The notes below the pieces were generated by a model that was not told where the DNA came from, searched no databases, and saw only the letters and a program-made list of their open reading frames with translations. The position numbers were made by a program, and so were the translations under genes. 64,000 nucleotides of DNA from Lamellibrachia columna (lineage: Eukaryota; Annelida; Polychaeta; Sabellida; Siboglinidae): the NCBI GenBank assembly GCA_963662155.1, contig OY759268.1, positions 3,331,501 through 3,395,500 of the forward strand. The letters run 5' to 3'. The number at the start of each line of letters is the position of its first letter. Within the stretch, counting starts at the first letter, position 1. Below are positions 32,249-40,432 of the stretch, piece by piece.

Positions 32249-32340
32249 ATACATTTACTAGTAGGGACACTATTTCAGTATACACTCACTGCTGAATTAC
32301 ATTTACTAGTAGGGACACTATTTCAGTATACACTCACCGC
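32249..32340. repeat. 46-bp tandem duplication over an SBNO donor site
   Basis: Two copies of ATTTACTAGTAGGGACACTA through GTATACACTCAC, differing by one base at the exon edge. On the minus strand this gives donors CAGCG|GTGAGTG and CAGCA|GTGAGTG 46 bp apart. Confidence 0.9.
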
Positions 32341-32390
32341 TGAATTGTAGCAACTGCTAGAGCAACCTTTGTGCTGGCTGATTCTTTTCC
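32338..32390 (-). CDS. SBNO: SBNO exon after the DECH motif
   Basis: 53 nt encoding GKESASTKVALAVATIQ, equivalent to the family SSKPTKTGLAVLELQ. Acceptor TTCAAG, donor CG|GTGAGT, phase 0 in and 2 out. The donor and about 46 bp around it are tandemly duplicated, so a second GTGAGT lies 46 bp downstream. Confidence 0.75.
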
Positions 32391-32912
32391 CTTGAAACAA
32401 AAATCATTATTTATTAAATGCATTACATATTTACTTGTTTTGATAAAGATGATCAATTGGATATGCGATGTAGTCTTCAATCTGTTGACTGTCCAGCAAA
32501 AATTTTTCTGCATGGTTTTATAGTTTAAATATAATTGTTATTTAACGTAGAGTAATCCTTGCCATCTGATTACAATTAGAATTCCCACACAATTTAACAC
32601 AAGAGTTTATTAACATTTTTGAAATGTTCTATGACCTACACATGGTGTGTGCAGCTATGGTCAGATCATATTTAAGATCATTTTTTAAAATGTAAGACCA
32701 TTTTCCATGACAAATTCAGTACAAAATAACAAAGAAATTAAATTTAAATACACTGTAAGGACCATTTATTTCCTTGGTGATCAAATTGTATCATTTGATG
32801 ACACAATCATATCTTTGGTGAAATAATTTTTTTAAAGACCTTTCTATTAAAAATCCTATTTTTAGACCCCTTCACTTTTTTAAGACACCGCACAAAACCT
32901 GCTATTGTTCAC

Positions 32913-33043
32913 ACACCCACTCCCAGGCACAAAGTTCTTGGCTTTGTGACATTCGTCAAATATGGGACAACCCCCAAAGTGCTGACCCCCGCACTAGTCC
33001 ACTAGTTGCTGTAATCGACTCTGCTTCGTTCCACCAAAGGCAC
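32913..33043 (-). pseudogene. SBNO: SBNO exon: Walker B DECH motif, with in-frame TAG
   Basis: Reads FGGTKQSRLQQLVD, then TAG, then CGGQHFGGCPIFDECHKAKN. It aligns with the family RLKQLLHWCGDDFDG followed by VIVFDECHKAKNL. The stop (32994-32996) occupies the position of the conserved Trp (TGG to TAG, one base). The DECH Walker B motif is intact. Acceptor TTTCAG is strong. The donor TGT|GTGAAC is chosen because it gives phase 0 into the next exon; it is weaker than the others. Confidence 0.75.
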
Positions 33044-33047
33044 CTGA

Positions 33048-33170
33048 AAAAGAAAATATTATTTACAGAGTAAACAAAGCGAAAGTTATGCACTTGAAAG
33101 AAAATATCACTTACAGAGTAAACAAAGTGAAAGTTATGGACTTGAAAGAAAATATCACTTAAAAGTCCTC
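33048..33170. repeat. ~51-bp imperfect tandem repeat
   Basis: GAAAATATCACTTACAGAGT and AAACAAAGTGAAAGTTATGG words recur two to three times in the small gap where the Walker A exon is expected. Confidence 0.8.
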
Positions 33171-33406
33171 CTCAATTCGATGTTTTATGTGTCTCGTTTC
33201 AGACTCCTGTTTTGCGAAAAATGGAACCTATCTAGTATCAACTACGATATACTAGCTCGTCATTGATGGAGGATAAACAAAGAAGAGGAAGATAAACAAC
33301 GAAGATGGAGGGGCGACATGAAGAAAGTGAAAGATCTTGTAGAGACATATTCTACAAAAGTGGAGAAAACATTTAGAGAGAGACTGCCAAAATAATGATT
33401 ACTTAC

Positions 33407-33514
33407 TGCATACAATATTCCCTCCAACTGAAGACTGCTGAGTTTCCCAAAGTGGATGGCTTCCCCCGGTAAGCTGTCCTGGATAGGGTGGTCAGTTGGG
33501 TGCATGGCGAGGGC
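33407..33514 (-). CDS. SBNO: SBNO exon: Q-motif-like region before motif I
   Basis: Encodes 36 residues with SLPGEAIHFGKLSSLQLEG and ILYA, matching the family segment LPEEVINRGLLSALQLEA just before the helicase Walker A motif. Acceptor TCCCAG and donor GTAAGT are both strong. Starts and ends in phase 0. The next recognised exon needs one carried-over base, so at least one exon is missing. The 363-bp gap that follows contains no GxGVGKGR-type motif in any frame. Confidence 0.8.
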
Positions 33515-34600
33515 CTGGGACAGAAAACATACAATTAGGTTTGTCAGTAACATAATTATAATTGTTGTCTATAAAGTTATGTACAGAGGCACATCAATAC
33601 AGGATTGATATAATGTAATCAATATATTTAACATGCTTGCACACTACACATATTAGATACAAAGTATATATAATAGTATAAATTATAAGTATAGTATGAC
33701 CATCTCTGATTTTTATACATAAACAAGTCCAACATTCTGGGTCTCCACTTCTGAAACTATCACAGATAGACACACAAAAATGAGTCAAGATTTCTCAGGT
33801 ATAAATTAGGAATGATAACAAATTGCGGCTTTATATTTTAAAAATCATTAAAATTAATAAATAATCCACTGCCACTCGCCAGCGTCATTAGTGAGAAAAA
33901 AATATAATGTTGCATCAATTATAACAACCTTAACTTCATACCTAACAGGAATTTGGCACTGGAATGTTGCATGCAGTCATCATTTAGAAAAAAAGTGCAC
34001 ATGGGTGAAAATTAATAAAAAAAATTGGAGGTGGTCACCCAGGGACTTCTGGGAGATTTGGCATGGAATGAACCATCTATATACTAAGTGATCCAGGTTA
34101 GACTATATCCAACGGATGTGGTCAACAGCCAGGGAGAATGTCCCTGTGTTTGTATGTGGAGAAAACTTCATCACTGCAAGGTAAACATCACAACTTAGGT
34201 ATCGTGTACAGAAGAAAAAAAATACAATGTGGATATCTTTTGTGGATAACTTTTTTTGTGTGAAAATCATCTGTAATTTCATATGTTACCATCTTGAAGT
34301 TTTTACTATATTGATGTCTTTGAAGTCTTTCCCAAATCTAGACATGACCATTTCATAATCCTATATTCCTAACCCTAAAATAGTCCTCAACTCATACATG
34401 TCTCATAGTCCTCAAGTCTTGTTTATTTGTTCTGTAGTAATCCATTTTCTTCAGCAATCTGCATGTTTATCTGTGCGAAAAATCTTGACACACTTACTTT
34501 TCTTTCATATAATTGGCAGGATCCATTTGTCAAGACATTTATGCCAATGGTAGCTTAGAGAATGAGATTAACAGCTCTGTGAGTCCACAACAGGTTTTAT
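33515..34600. other. Upstream region of SBNO, no secure exon
   Basis: No N-terminal SBNO sequence is recognisable. A minus-strand acceptor (GTTTCAG) at ~33765 opens a short frame (SGDPECWTCLCIK). A plus-strand stretch ending at a GTAAAC donor near 34181 reads MWSTARENVPVFVCGENFIT. Neither is identified. Confidence 0.35.
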
Positions 34601-34654
34601 CCATTTCCCTGTGTGAAGTCTTTTACTTCTCCTGGCACAGACATCAGATAGAAG

Positions 34655-34806
34655 TGACTAAAGGTTTTACTGTCTCTTTTGAAAGACACAGGCACAGTGG
34701 AGTGAACGAAGTTGCCCAATCTTCGAAACGGTGGAGGTGGTTTTGAACCCTGGTCCCTTCGACCGAGAGCCCAACGCCCTACCACATGACCACCACACCC
34801 CTTTTG
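34655..34806 (-). mobile_element. tRNA-derived SINE
   Basis: Minus strand begins GGGGTGTGGTGGTCATGTGG and has a B box GGTTCAAAACC at 34739-34749, with the D-arm-like TAGGGCGTTGGGCTCTCGGT between. The body continues GGGCAACTTCGTTCACTCCA and ends near AGAGACAGTAAAACC. A related body fragment lies at 35905-35975. Confidence 0.65.
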
Positions 34807-34984
34807 TACCATTATTCAGTGATTGTGTTTCAACCATCTACACACTTGGTTAATCCAGTCAAAACCATTGAGAACCAAAATGTGCGGGTAAAAAAAAACA
34901 TGACTGTATATGACTAAACAATGTAGAAACAACACAATATACCATATTATACAATATCAAAAAGACAGTTATCAACTTTTTCTA

Positions 34985-35445
34985 AATTTAATTTGTTAGG
35001 TGAACCAAGGAGGATATGAAGAAAATGGCATGGATAGAGTTAAGTCATCTTGGGCTAAACGGTTTGGCGTGTCAGGAGTTGTGTGTGACAAAAGAATGCG
35101 TATGAAACTGAAATCACATATTTACAAAACTATAGTATTGACATTTGATGCAGATACATTGGTCATCCACAAAAATTAAAAACGATTACTTGAGAGAATG
35201 GAGATGAGAATGCTGAGATGGATTGCGGGGATATCCTTGATGGAGAGAAGACATAAGGAGATGGATGTGTTATGTATAACAGATGAACAATGACAGATCA
35301 GACTGAAGAAGGCATGGAGGCCGTCTGAGGATGGAAAACGCAATAGGTGAGGAGACATAGAGTAGCGAAGGTGGATCAGTGGACAGGACATCATGGCATA
35401 GGAGGATCCAAGCGGTTACTCCCAATATGGAATAAAACGTTGAAA
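34985..35445 (+). mobile_element. RTE-type LINE remnant (reverse transcriptase 3' end)
   Basis: Plus-strand frames read RVKSSWAKRFGVSGVVCDKR, KLKSHIYKTIV, then EMRMLRWIAGISLMERRHKE and KKAWRPSEDGKR. These match the C-terminal region of RTE-type ORFs (SETW, MRMLRWMxGVTxxD). Several stops and frameshifts; no 5' part. Confidence 0.7.
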
Positions 35446-35521
35446 GAAGATGGTGATAATTTAACTAGTTATATATAGTAGTTAATAATAATTTAAAAAA
35501 AATTTAATTTGATCAAATAAC

Positions 35522-35719
35522 CTGACAGTTTCTTCAACTCCTTCTTCGGCCATTCGCCCGATCTCTTCAGGTAGGTCAGCAGTGGCAACATCTGGCGCCA
35601 CTTGTGGGGCTATAATGATCGGGGTAATGATGTTTGGAGCAACGTGATTGGCCACTGCTATATCATTGAGCAGAGGATGGGGGCATGCTGCGACACGAGT
35701 GTAAAATCCTGGATCCATC
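35522..35719 (-). CDS. Candidate first coding exon, gene unknown
   Basis: 198 nt with acceptor ATTCAG and donor CAG|GTTATT. ATG is the second base of the exon (GATGG, a fair Kozak context), giving MDPGFYTRVAACPHPLLNDI through AEEGVEETVR. It could be the SBNO N-terminus, as it lies on the same strand 2 kb upstream, but its phase (2) does not fit the exon at 33514, so something would be missing between. No homology recognised. Confidence 0.45.
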
Positions 35720-35904
35720 CTGAATATCAAAAAACATCTCTTAATATGTCACTGTGAGTGTGTAGCATGCTACTGCCTAATTAACTATTGTCTAGTATTG
35801 ATGGTGTGTCTAATTACTTATCGACGATCATGTCTAATTAAGCGATTCCATGACAGGAATTTTTACTCCCCCGTCATAGACAGTATATTAGACACGAAGT
35901 GGAA

Positions 35905-36330
35905 AAGGACCAACAGCTTTTAGTGTCTCTTCCGAAAGGCAATGTGGTGAGAAACGAAACTGTCCACAAAACGACTAGTGCCAGGGCAGTGCCAGTGGCG
36001 GTGCCAGGGCAGTGCCGTGCCAGTGGCGGTGCCAGGGCAGTGCCAGTGGCGGTGCCAGGGCAGTGCCAGTGGCGGTGCCAGGGCAGTGCCAGTGGCGGTG
36101 CACGGGCAGTGCCAGTGGCGGTGCCAGGGCAGTGCCAGTGGCGGTGCCAGGGCAGTGCCAGTGGCGGTGCACGGGCAGTGCCAGTGGCGGTGCCAGGGCA
36201 GTGCCAGTGCCAGTGGCGGTGCCAGGCCCAGGGCAGTCATTTCGAACTTTGCTTCGGTTCCCTCCGTCCTCGCCGACCGTCCTCGGTCGACAGTCCGACG
36301 TTTTGTCGCCGAGTCACCATTACAAGTTTC
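35905..36330 (-). repeat. 23-bp GC-rich minisatellite within a probable SINE
   Basis: About ten units of GGTGCCAGGGCAGTGCCAGT plus GGC (35985-36236). The left flank matches the body of the 34.7-kb SINE (AGTGTCTCTTCCGAAAGGCA). The right flank has a tRNA-head-like stretch on the minus strand (GTCGGACTGTCGACCGAGGA). The 23-bp unit cycles through all three frames. Confidence 0.55.
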
Positions 36331-36339
36331 ATATGCTAG

Positions 36340-37270
36340 ATGTATCGTCTAGGATTCAGCAACCGGCATCGAGTTATATACCTCACGAGCATATGTCTGT
36401 TGTCGAAAGTATTTTTAAATAAAAACGAGATCGAGGAAGACTCCGGGCGATAATCAGGAAGATTAAGTAGATTCTCCATTTCAAAGGTAATGCCAGTGAA
36501 CTAAAGCAACTGACAATACTGTAATACATGTACTTACTGGATTTGTTTTAAAATACTTGTGTAACTTAAAACTGACAGCCCTAAGAAGTAACTTTTACAT
36601 AACGCATATACGCCCGCCAAAAACAAAATGTGTACACAAATAGCGCCACCTACCAGATAATTTTGTAACATTTATTTCAGTTGCACAATAATAATAAATA
36701 AAAGTACTTATATAGCGCCCGATCAATCGAGATTGCTTTCAGGCGCTTTATATATATAATAATATTTCATAGGCCATAAATTTGCTAAGAGAATAATTAT
36801 ACTGAGAATAGTCTACACAAATGATAAACATAATATGTTTTATTTCAGGCAAGAGCCCATAATATTATATATACATACAAGTAAAAAAAAAAACATACAT
36901 ATACATACATGATGAACAATAGAGGTACATGTAGTGAGAAAAATATATATAAATATAAATATGCATACATGACGTGTAGTAAAAATATATATAAGATAAG
37001 TCAGGATAAAAAAATATATATATTTGTATAAAAGTACAAACATCATGAATTAATAGCATACAATTGATCAATCCAATGTTTAATCAATGGACTTCGATAA
37101 TAAATAAAAGTGTGAAGATAATTCACAAAAGTATATTGTCGGATTTTTCTAACCGGCATAAAAGGCTAAAAATTGATGAGCGAATACGTTCATTAATGGA
37201 TTTAACATAATTAGTAGCAAACATATGGCTTGCATTACAGTGGGGTGACAGGTTGTGTATAATTCTAAAA
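36340..37270. other. AT-rich interval, no gene seen
   Basis: Contains a short SINE-tail-like hairpin (TATATAGCGCCC ... GGCGCTTTATATA, ~36711-36755) and TA/ATAC simple repeats at 36865-37025. Confidence 0.5.
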
Positions 37271-37274
37271 CTGT

Positions 37275-38740
37275 TGTTATAAGCGACAGTAATACCTTTC
37301 AGACTCTGTTTTTTTTAAATGACACCAAAGACTTGAGGTGTACATTGAACCACAGTATGAATTAAATAAAGTTGTTTTGATGGAATTGTTGCATAAGTAA
37401 AATTTTCTGGCTAAAGCATTTGCCTGAGCATAGATACATCTTTTCTGCCTGGCAATATAGTCATCATCAGTAAGATTATTGTTTATAATATGGCCAAGGT
37501 ATTTACATTTCTCAGTGTAAGGTAGTGTATGGTTATTGATAACAACAGGATGAATATTTTTCTTGTCCCTAGGTCTGTTATCAATAACCATACAGAAAGA
37601 TTTGTTGGCGTTGTATGTTATATCAAACATATTGCCGTACTCGGCACAACAATCGGTGAGTTTTCTCAACCCAGCAACACTAGGTGAAAAGACACAAAGG
37701 TCATCGGCATACATCATATGATTCATTATGGTTCCTGCATAAAGACAGCCAATTTGTAATTTATTCAAATTTACACTTAAGTCATCCATGTAAACGTTAA
37801 AAAAGATGTGGAGAAAGGATTCTACCCTGCTTAACACCGTTTGAAACGGTAACAAATTCTGAGAAGCTACAACACCATCTGACAGTGAATTTCTGGGTTC
37901 TGTACCAGTAATAAAGAATGCGAACAATAAAAGAAGGATATCCCCGGTCAATTAGCTTGGTGAATAGCTTACTATGATTGACTTTGTCAAAGGCCTTAGA
38001 GGCATCCAGCATTGTAACATACATAGATGACCCATTCGCTATGTAGTGTCGAAAGAGTTCTTTTAATAAAAATATGAGCATTTAAGTTGTGATGCTTTTT
38101 AAATCCAAATTGGTTTACATATGTAGATAAAAAAGTAGAGACCCTGGATAAAATCAAGGATTCAAATAATTTACTAGCAATTATGGCTAGAGCAATGGGT
38201 CGGTAGTTGTTGTTATCAGACAGGTCACCCGCCTTATTTTTAATTATGGGGGCTATGATTGTAATCATCATAGCATCCGGTAAAAAACCGTGAATTAACA
38301 TGCTGCTATATAAAAGTGACATGAGAACATGAAGTTTTTCATTCGCATATTTAAAATGTTCGTTACTTACACTATCAAACCCGGGGCTTTGCCTACAGGC
38401 ATTGCATGTATCATATCTTGAATTTCCTTAACATTAACAATCATTTGAACATTAAGCTGTACATTGCTACAGTATTCATTGATCTTCTTGATGTTGACTG
38501 GAGAGCCAGGTATAGAGTTAAGTAGGGACTGGTAATGATGAAGCCACATATTCTTTACATTTTCGACACCAGAAGCACCACCAACATTGCTAGGATTTGG
38601 CAACCTGGCATTATTCATATGTTTTATGTCCTTCCAGAAGTTTTTGAAGTCATTATTACATAGTTTAGAAGCAAGTCTTTCAGCTTTAAGAATTTCAGCA
38701 TTTTTTTTACATAGTCTTGTTGCGTTTAAAATGAGCTCGT
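37275..38740 (-). mobile_element. Second LINE type, degenerate reverse transcriptase
   Basis: Minus-strand fragments in order: FKNFWKDIKHMNNARLPNPS, NYRPIALAIIASKLFESLIL, MLDASKAFDKVNHSKLFTKL, SNGVKQGRILSPHLF, MMYADDLCVFSPSVAGLRKL, ANALARKFYLCNNSIKTTLF. The YADD box and SNGVKQG block are clear. Spread over three frames with several frameshifts. Distinct from the CR1/jockey-like family here; clade not assigned. Confidence 0.8.
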
Positions 38741-38744
38741 CTAA

Positions 38745-39062
38745 TTTTCATTATATTATTTGTCGTTTGGCGAACAAAGACTATTGTTTTTATAATTAAA
38801 AATTATACTGTTGATATTGCATGTCATGCGCATGCGCAACTTTAAGGGGACAACTCAATATTTGTCATTGTTAATATAAGAACATTTAAAAGGATGCATG
38901 GGTTAAATTATCTGTCGTTTGGTGGACAAAAACTATTGTTTTTGTAATTAAACATTATACTGATGATATTGCATGTTATGCGCATGTGCAACTTTAAAGG
39001 GACAACTCATTGCATATCACTGTTAACATAATTAAATTTAAAAGAATGCATGAGTAAAATTA
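38745..39062. repeat. ~153-bp tandem duplication
   Basis: TTTGGTGGACAAAAACTATT and GATATTGCATGTCATGCGCA occur twice at ~153-bp spacing. A third partial copy (ACTGATATCATTGCATGTCA) appears at 45870, directly beyond the piggyBac-like relic, so that element inserted into this repeat. Confidence 0.75.
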
Positions 39063-39302
39063 TCTGTCATTTAGCCCATTAGACCCCACGCGTCCGAAAG
39101 CGTCTGACCTTGTTTTCCCCACGGCGCCCACAAGCGTCCGCTGGGGAAAAGGCTGTGGAGGTGGCGTCATCGGGTGGATTGATATGAAACTAAAACTAGC
39201 GGAATTCTACATATCTTAGCTATGAATTGTAGGTAAAATTAACATGTATTGAAATTTTCGAAGATAATCGTGTTTGAAGTCGAGCATTGGTGGCCTTTAA
39301 AA

Positions 39303-39391
39303 ATGGCCGTTTCTCGTAGAACAGATGCGTTCACTGCAGTTGAAGTTTGCCCGATTTTAGGGATGAAAGTGCTTCTGATATGGATGTGGAG
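39303..39391 (+). pseudogene. piggyBac-like transposase, first exon remnant
   Basis: ATG opens MAVSRRTDAFTAVEV; after a one-base frameshift the sequence reads PDFRDESASDMDVE to a GAG|GTAAGA donor. Short acidic N-termini ending in SDxDxE are usual in piggyBac transposases. Confidence 0.5.
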
Positions 39392-39644
39392 GTAAGATTT
39401 ATATATGGCTCGATCTTCGACTGAGCGAGCGATAAATTGAAGATGCCGTCGGTTGGTTTTCTTCGTCCAAGACTCAAGAGATTTAACAAGATTTGCCATC
39501 CAAGCCAAAGGCCCAGATGGCAAGTGGACAAGGAAGCCATTGGCTTATCGAGAGTCCAACAATGTTCATCTACTTATAACCCGCCCTCCTGAGATATGTG
39601 TCAACCTTGTTTTTAAACATATTCACGCTGCTAGCAGTTACACA

Positions 39645-39780
39645 GGAACCCGTCGATCTCGGCCCACGTCGATCTCGGCCCGTCGATCTCGGCCCACGTC
39701 GATCTCGGCCCAACTGTTTAGTTGTTAATAGGGAATTGGGTAGTTGTGTTGGGTATATATGTGTACAGAAATATGTATAT
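39645..39780. repeat. Left TIR of the MULE
   Basis: Begins GGAACCCGTCGATCTCGGCC; the tandem 16-bp words run to ~39711, then unique TIR sequence to ~39780. Confidence 0.9.
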
Positions 39781-39997
39781 GTGTAAATAAATTGTGCCGT
39801 TGTGCCGCAGATATAGTAAATGGACATTAAAATTTTATTGAATTGAACGCGCAAGCCCGTATCTGCATAATAAGAATATAGGCTGGCACAAATGTTACAA
39901 TTTAATAATAGTATAGTGCCAAATAAGATGCGTATAGGGTGGCATTTTTCATCAAGTAAATACGCGTATAGGGACGTTTATTCGGCACTCAAGAGTA

Positions 39998-40354
39998 ATG
40001 TTTACTTGCGGAGAATGCAATAATCACAATGTAATAATACCAATTGATTTATTATACATAAAAACATTACAAAATCTCAGTTGGACATCCATTCAACATA
40101 TCACACCAAATTATAAAATGCTGACCAATGTAATATATTTCCTTTACCAGAACTGCTATAGAAAGGCTACTCTGGAACTCACAATAATTTTAAAGACTAT
40201 ATTACCAGCACCCTATGAAAAAGACCGCTACAATGCTTTCAATATTTTAGCAGCATTATTGAAAATATGTAAAACTGGTATATACTATAATAATACCGCT
40301 ACAATAAAAGGCGCGGAGCAAATTATAATATGCTGTCAAACACTGCCAAATTAG
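39998..40354 (+). CDS. Unidentified 118-residue ORF inside the MULE, opposite strand
   Basis: Opens MFTCGECNNHNVIIPIDLLY and is free of stops to 40354 in an AT-rich stretch between the left TIR and the transposase, convergent with it. Contains one CxxC and hydrophobic segments (LNIL-type), no recognised domain. Autonomous MULEs of other lineages can carry a second gene; whether this one is expressed is unknown. Confidence 0.3.
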   Translation: MFTCGECNNHNVIIPIDLLYIKTLQNLSWTSIQHITPNYKMLTNVIYFLYQNCYRKATLELTIILKTILPAPYEKDRYNAFNILAALLKICKTGIYYNNTATIKGAEQIIICCQTLPN

Positions 40355-40432
40355 CATTACGTCATATCATCAAATAAAATATAACCCATGTAAAGTTCGG
40401 TTTACGTTCCGACAGTTCAGTCTGAGGGATGA

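Larger units (their letters stand above)
794..33514 (-). pseudogene. SBNO: Strawberry notch (SBNO) helicase-like gene, 21 recognised exons, incomplete
   Basis: Strawberry notch proteins are nuclear DExD/H-box-type co-regulators in Notch, EGFR and related signalling. Exons are listed separately. They follow the order of the family protein: LSSLQLEG, the DECH motif, [94 protein letters not shown] and the C-terminal VVRVQLENGERLVG block. Codon phase matches at all 16 joins where family sequence is continuous. It breaks at four joins (33407/33043, 31152/29770, 29691/27507, 4500/1001) where family sequence is missing: Walker A and motif Ia, the YMNRLG segment, the FKIEEV segment, and the LRCRxYYVLCG segment. 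One exon has an internal TAG at 32994-32996. This could be a decayed copy, a gene with assembly losses, or a functional allele with consensus errors. It is labelled pseudogene because of the losses and the stop, not because transcription is excluded. Confidence 0.75.

Noticed and set aside
33045..33406. Search for the SBNO Walker A exon (GxGVGKGR)
   Set aside because: No frame of this 362-bp interval encodes it; the interval holds only short repeats and AT-rich DNA.
34680..34810. A functional tRNA gene on the minus strand
   Set aside because: There is a good B box, but the acceptor stem does not pair and a SINE body follows, so it is a tRNA-derived SINE.
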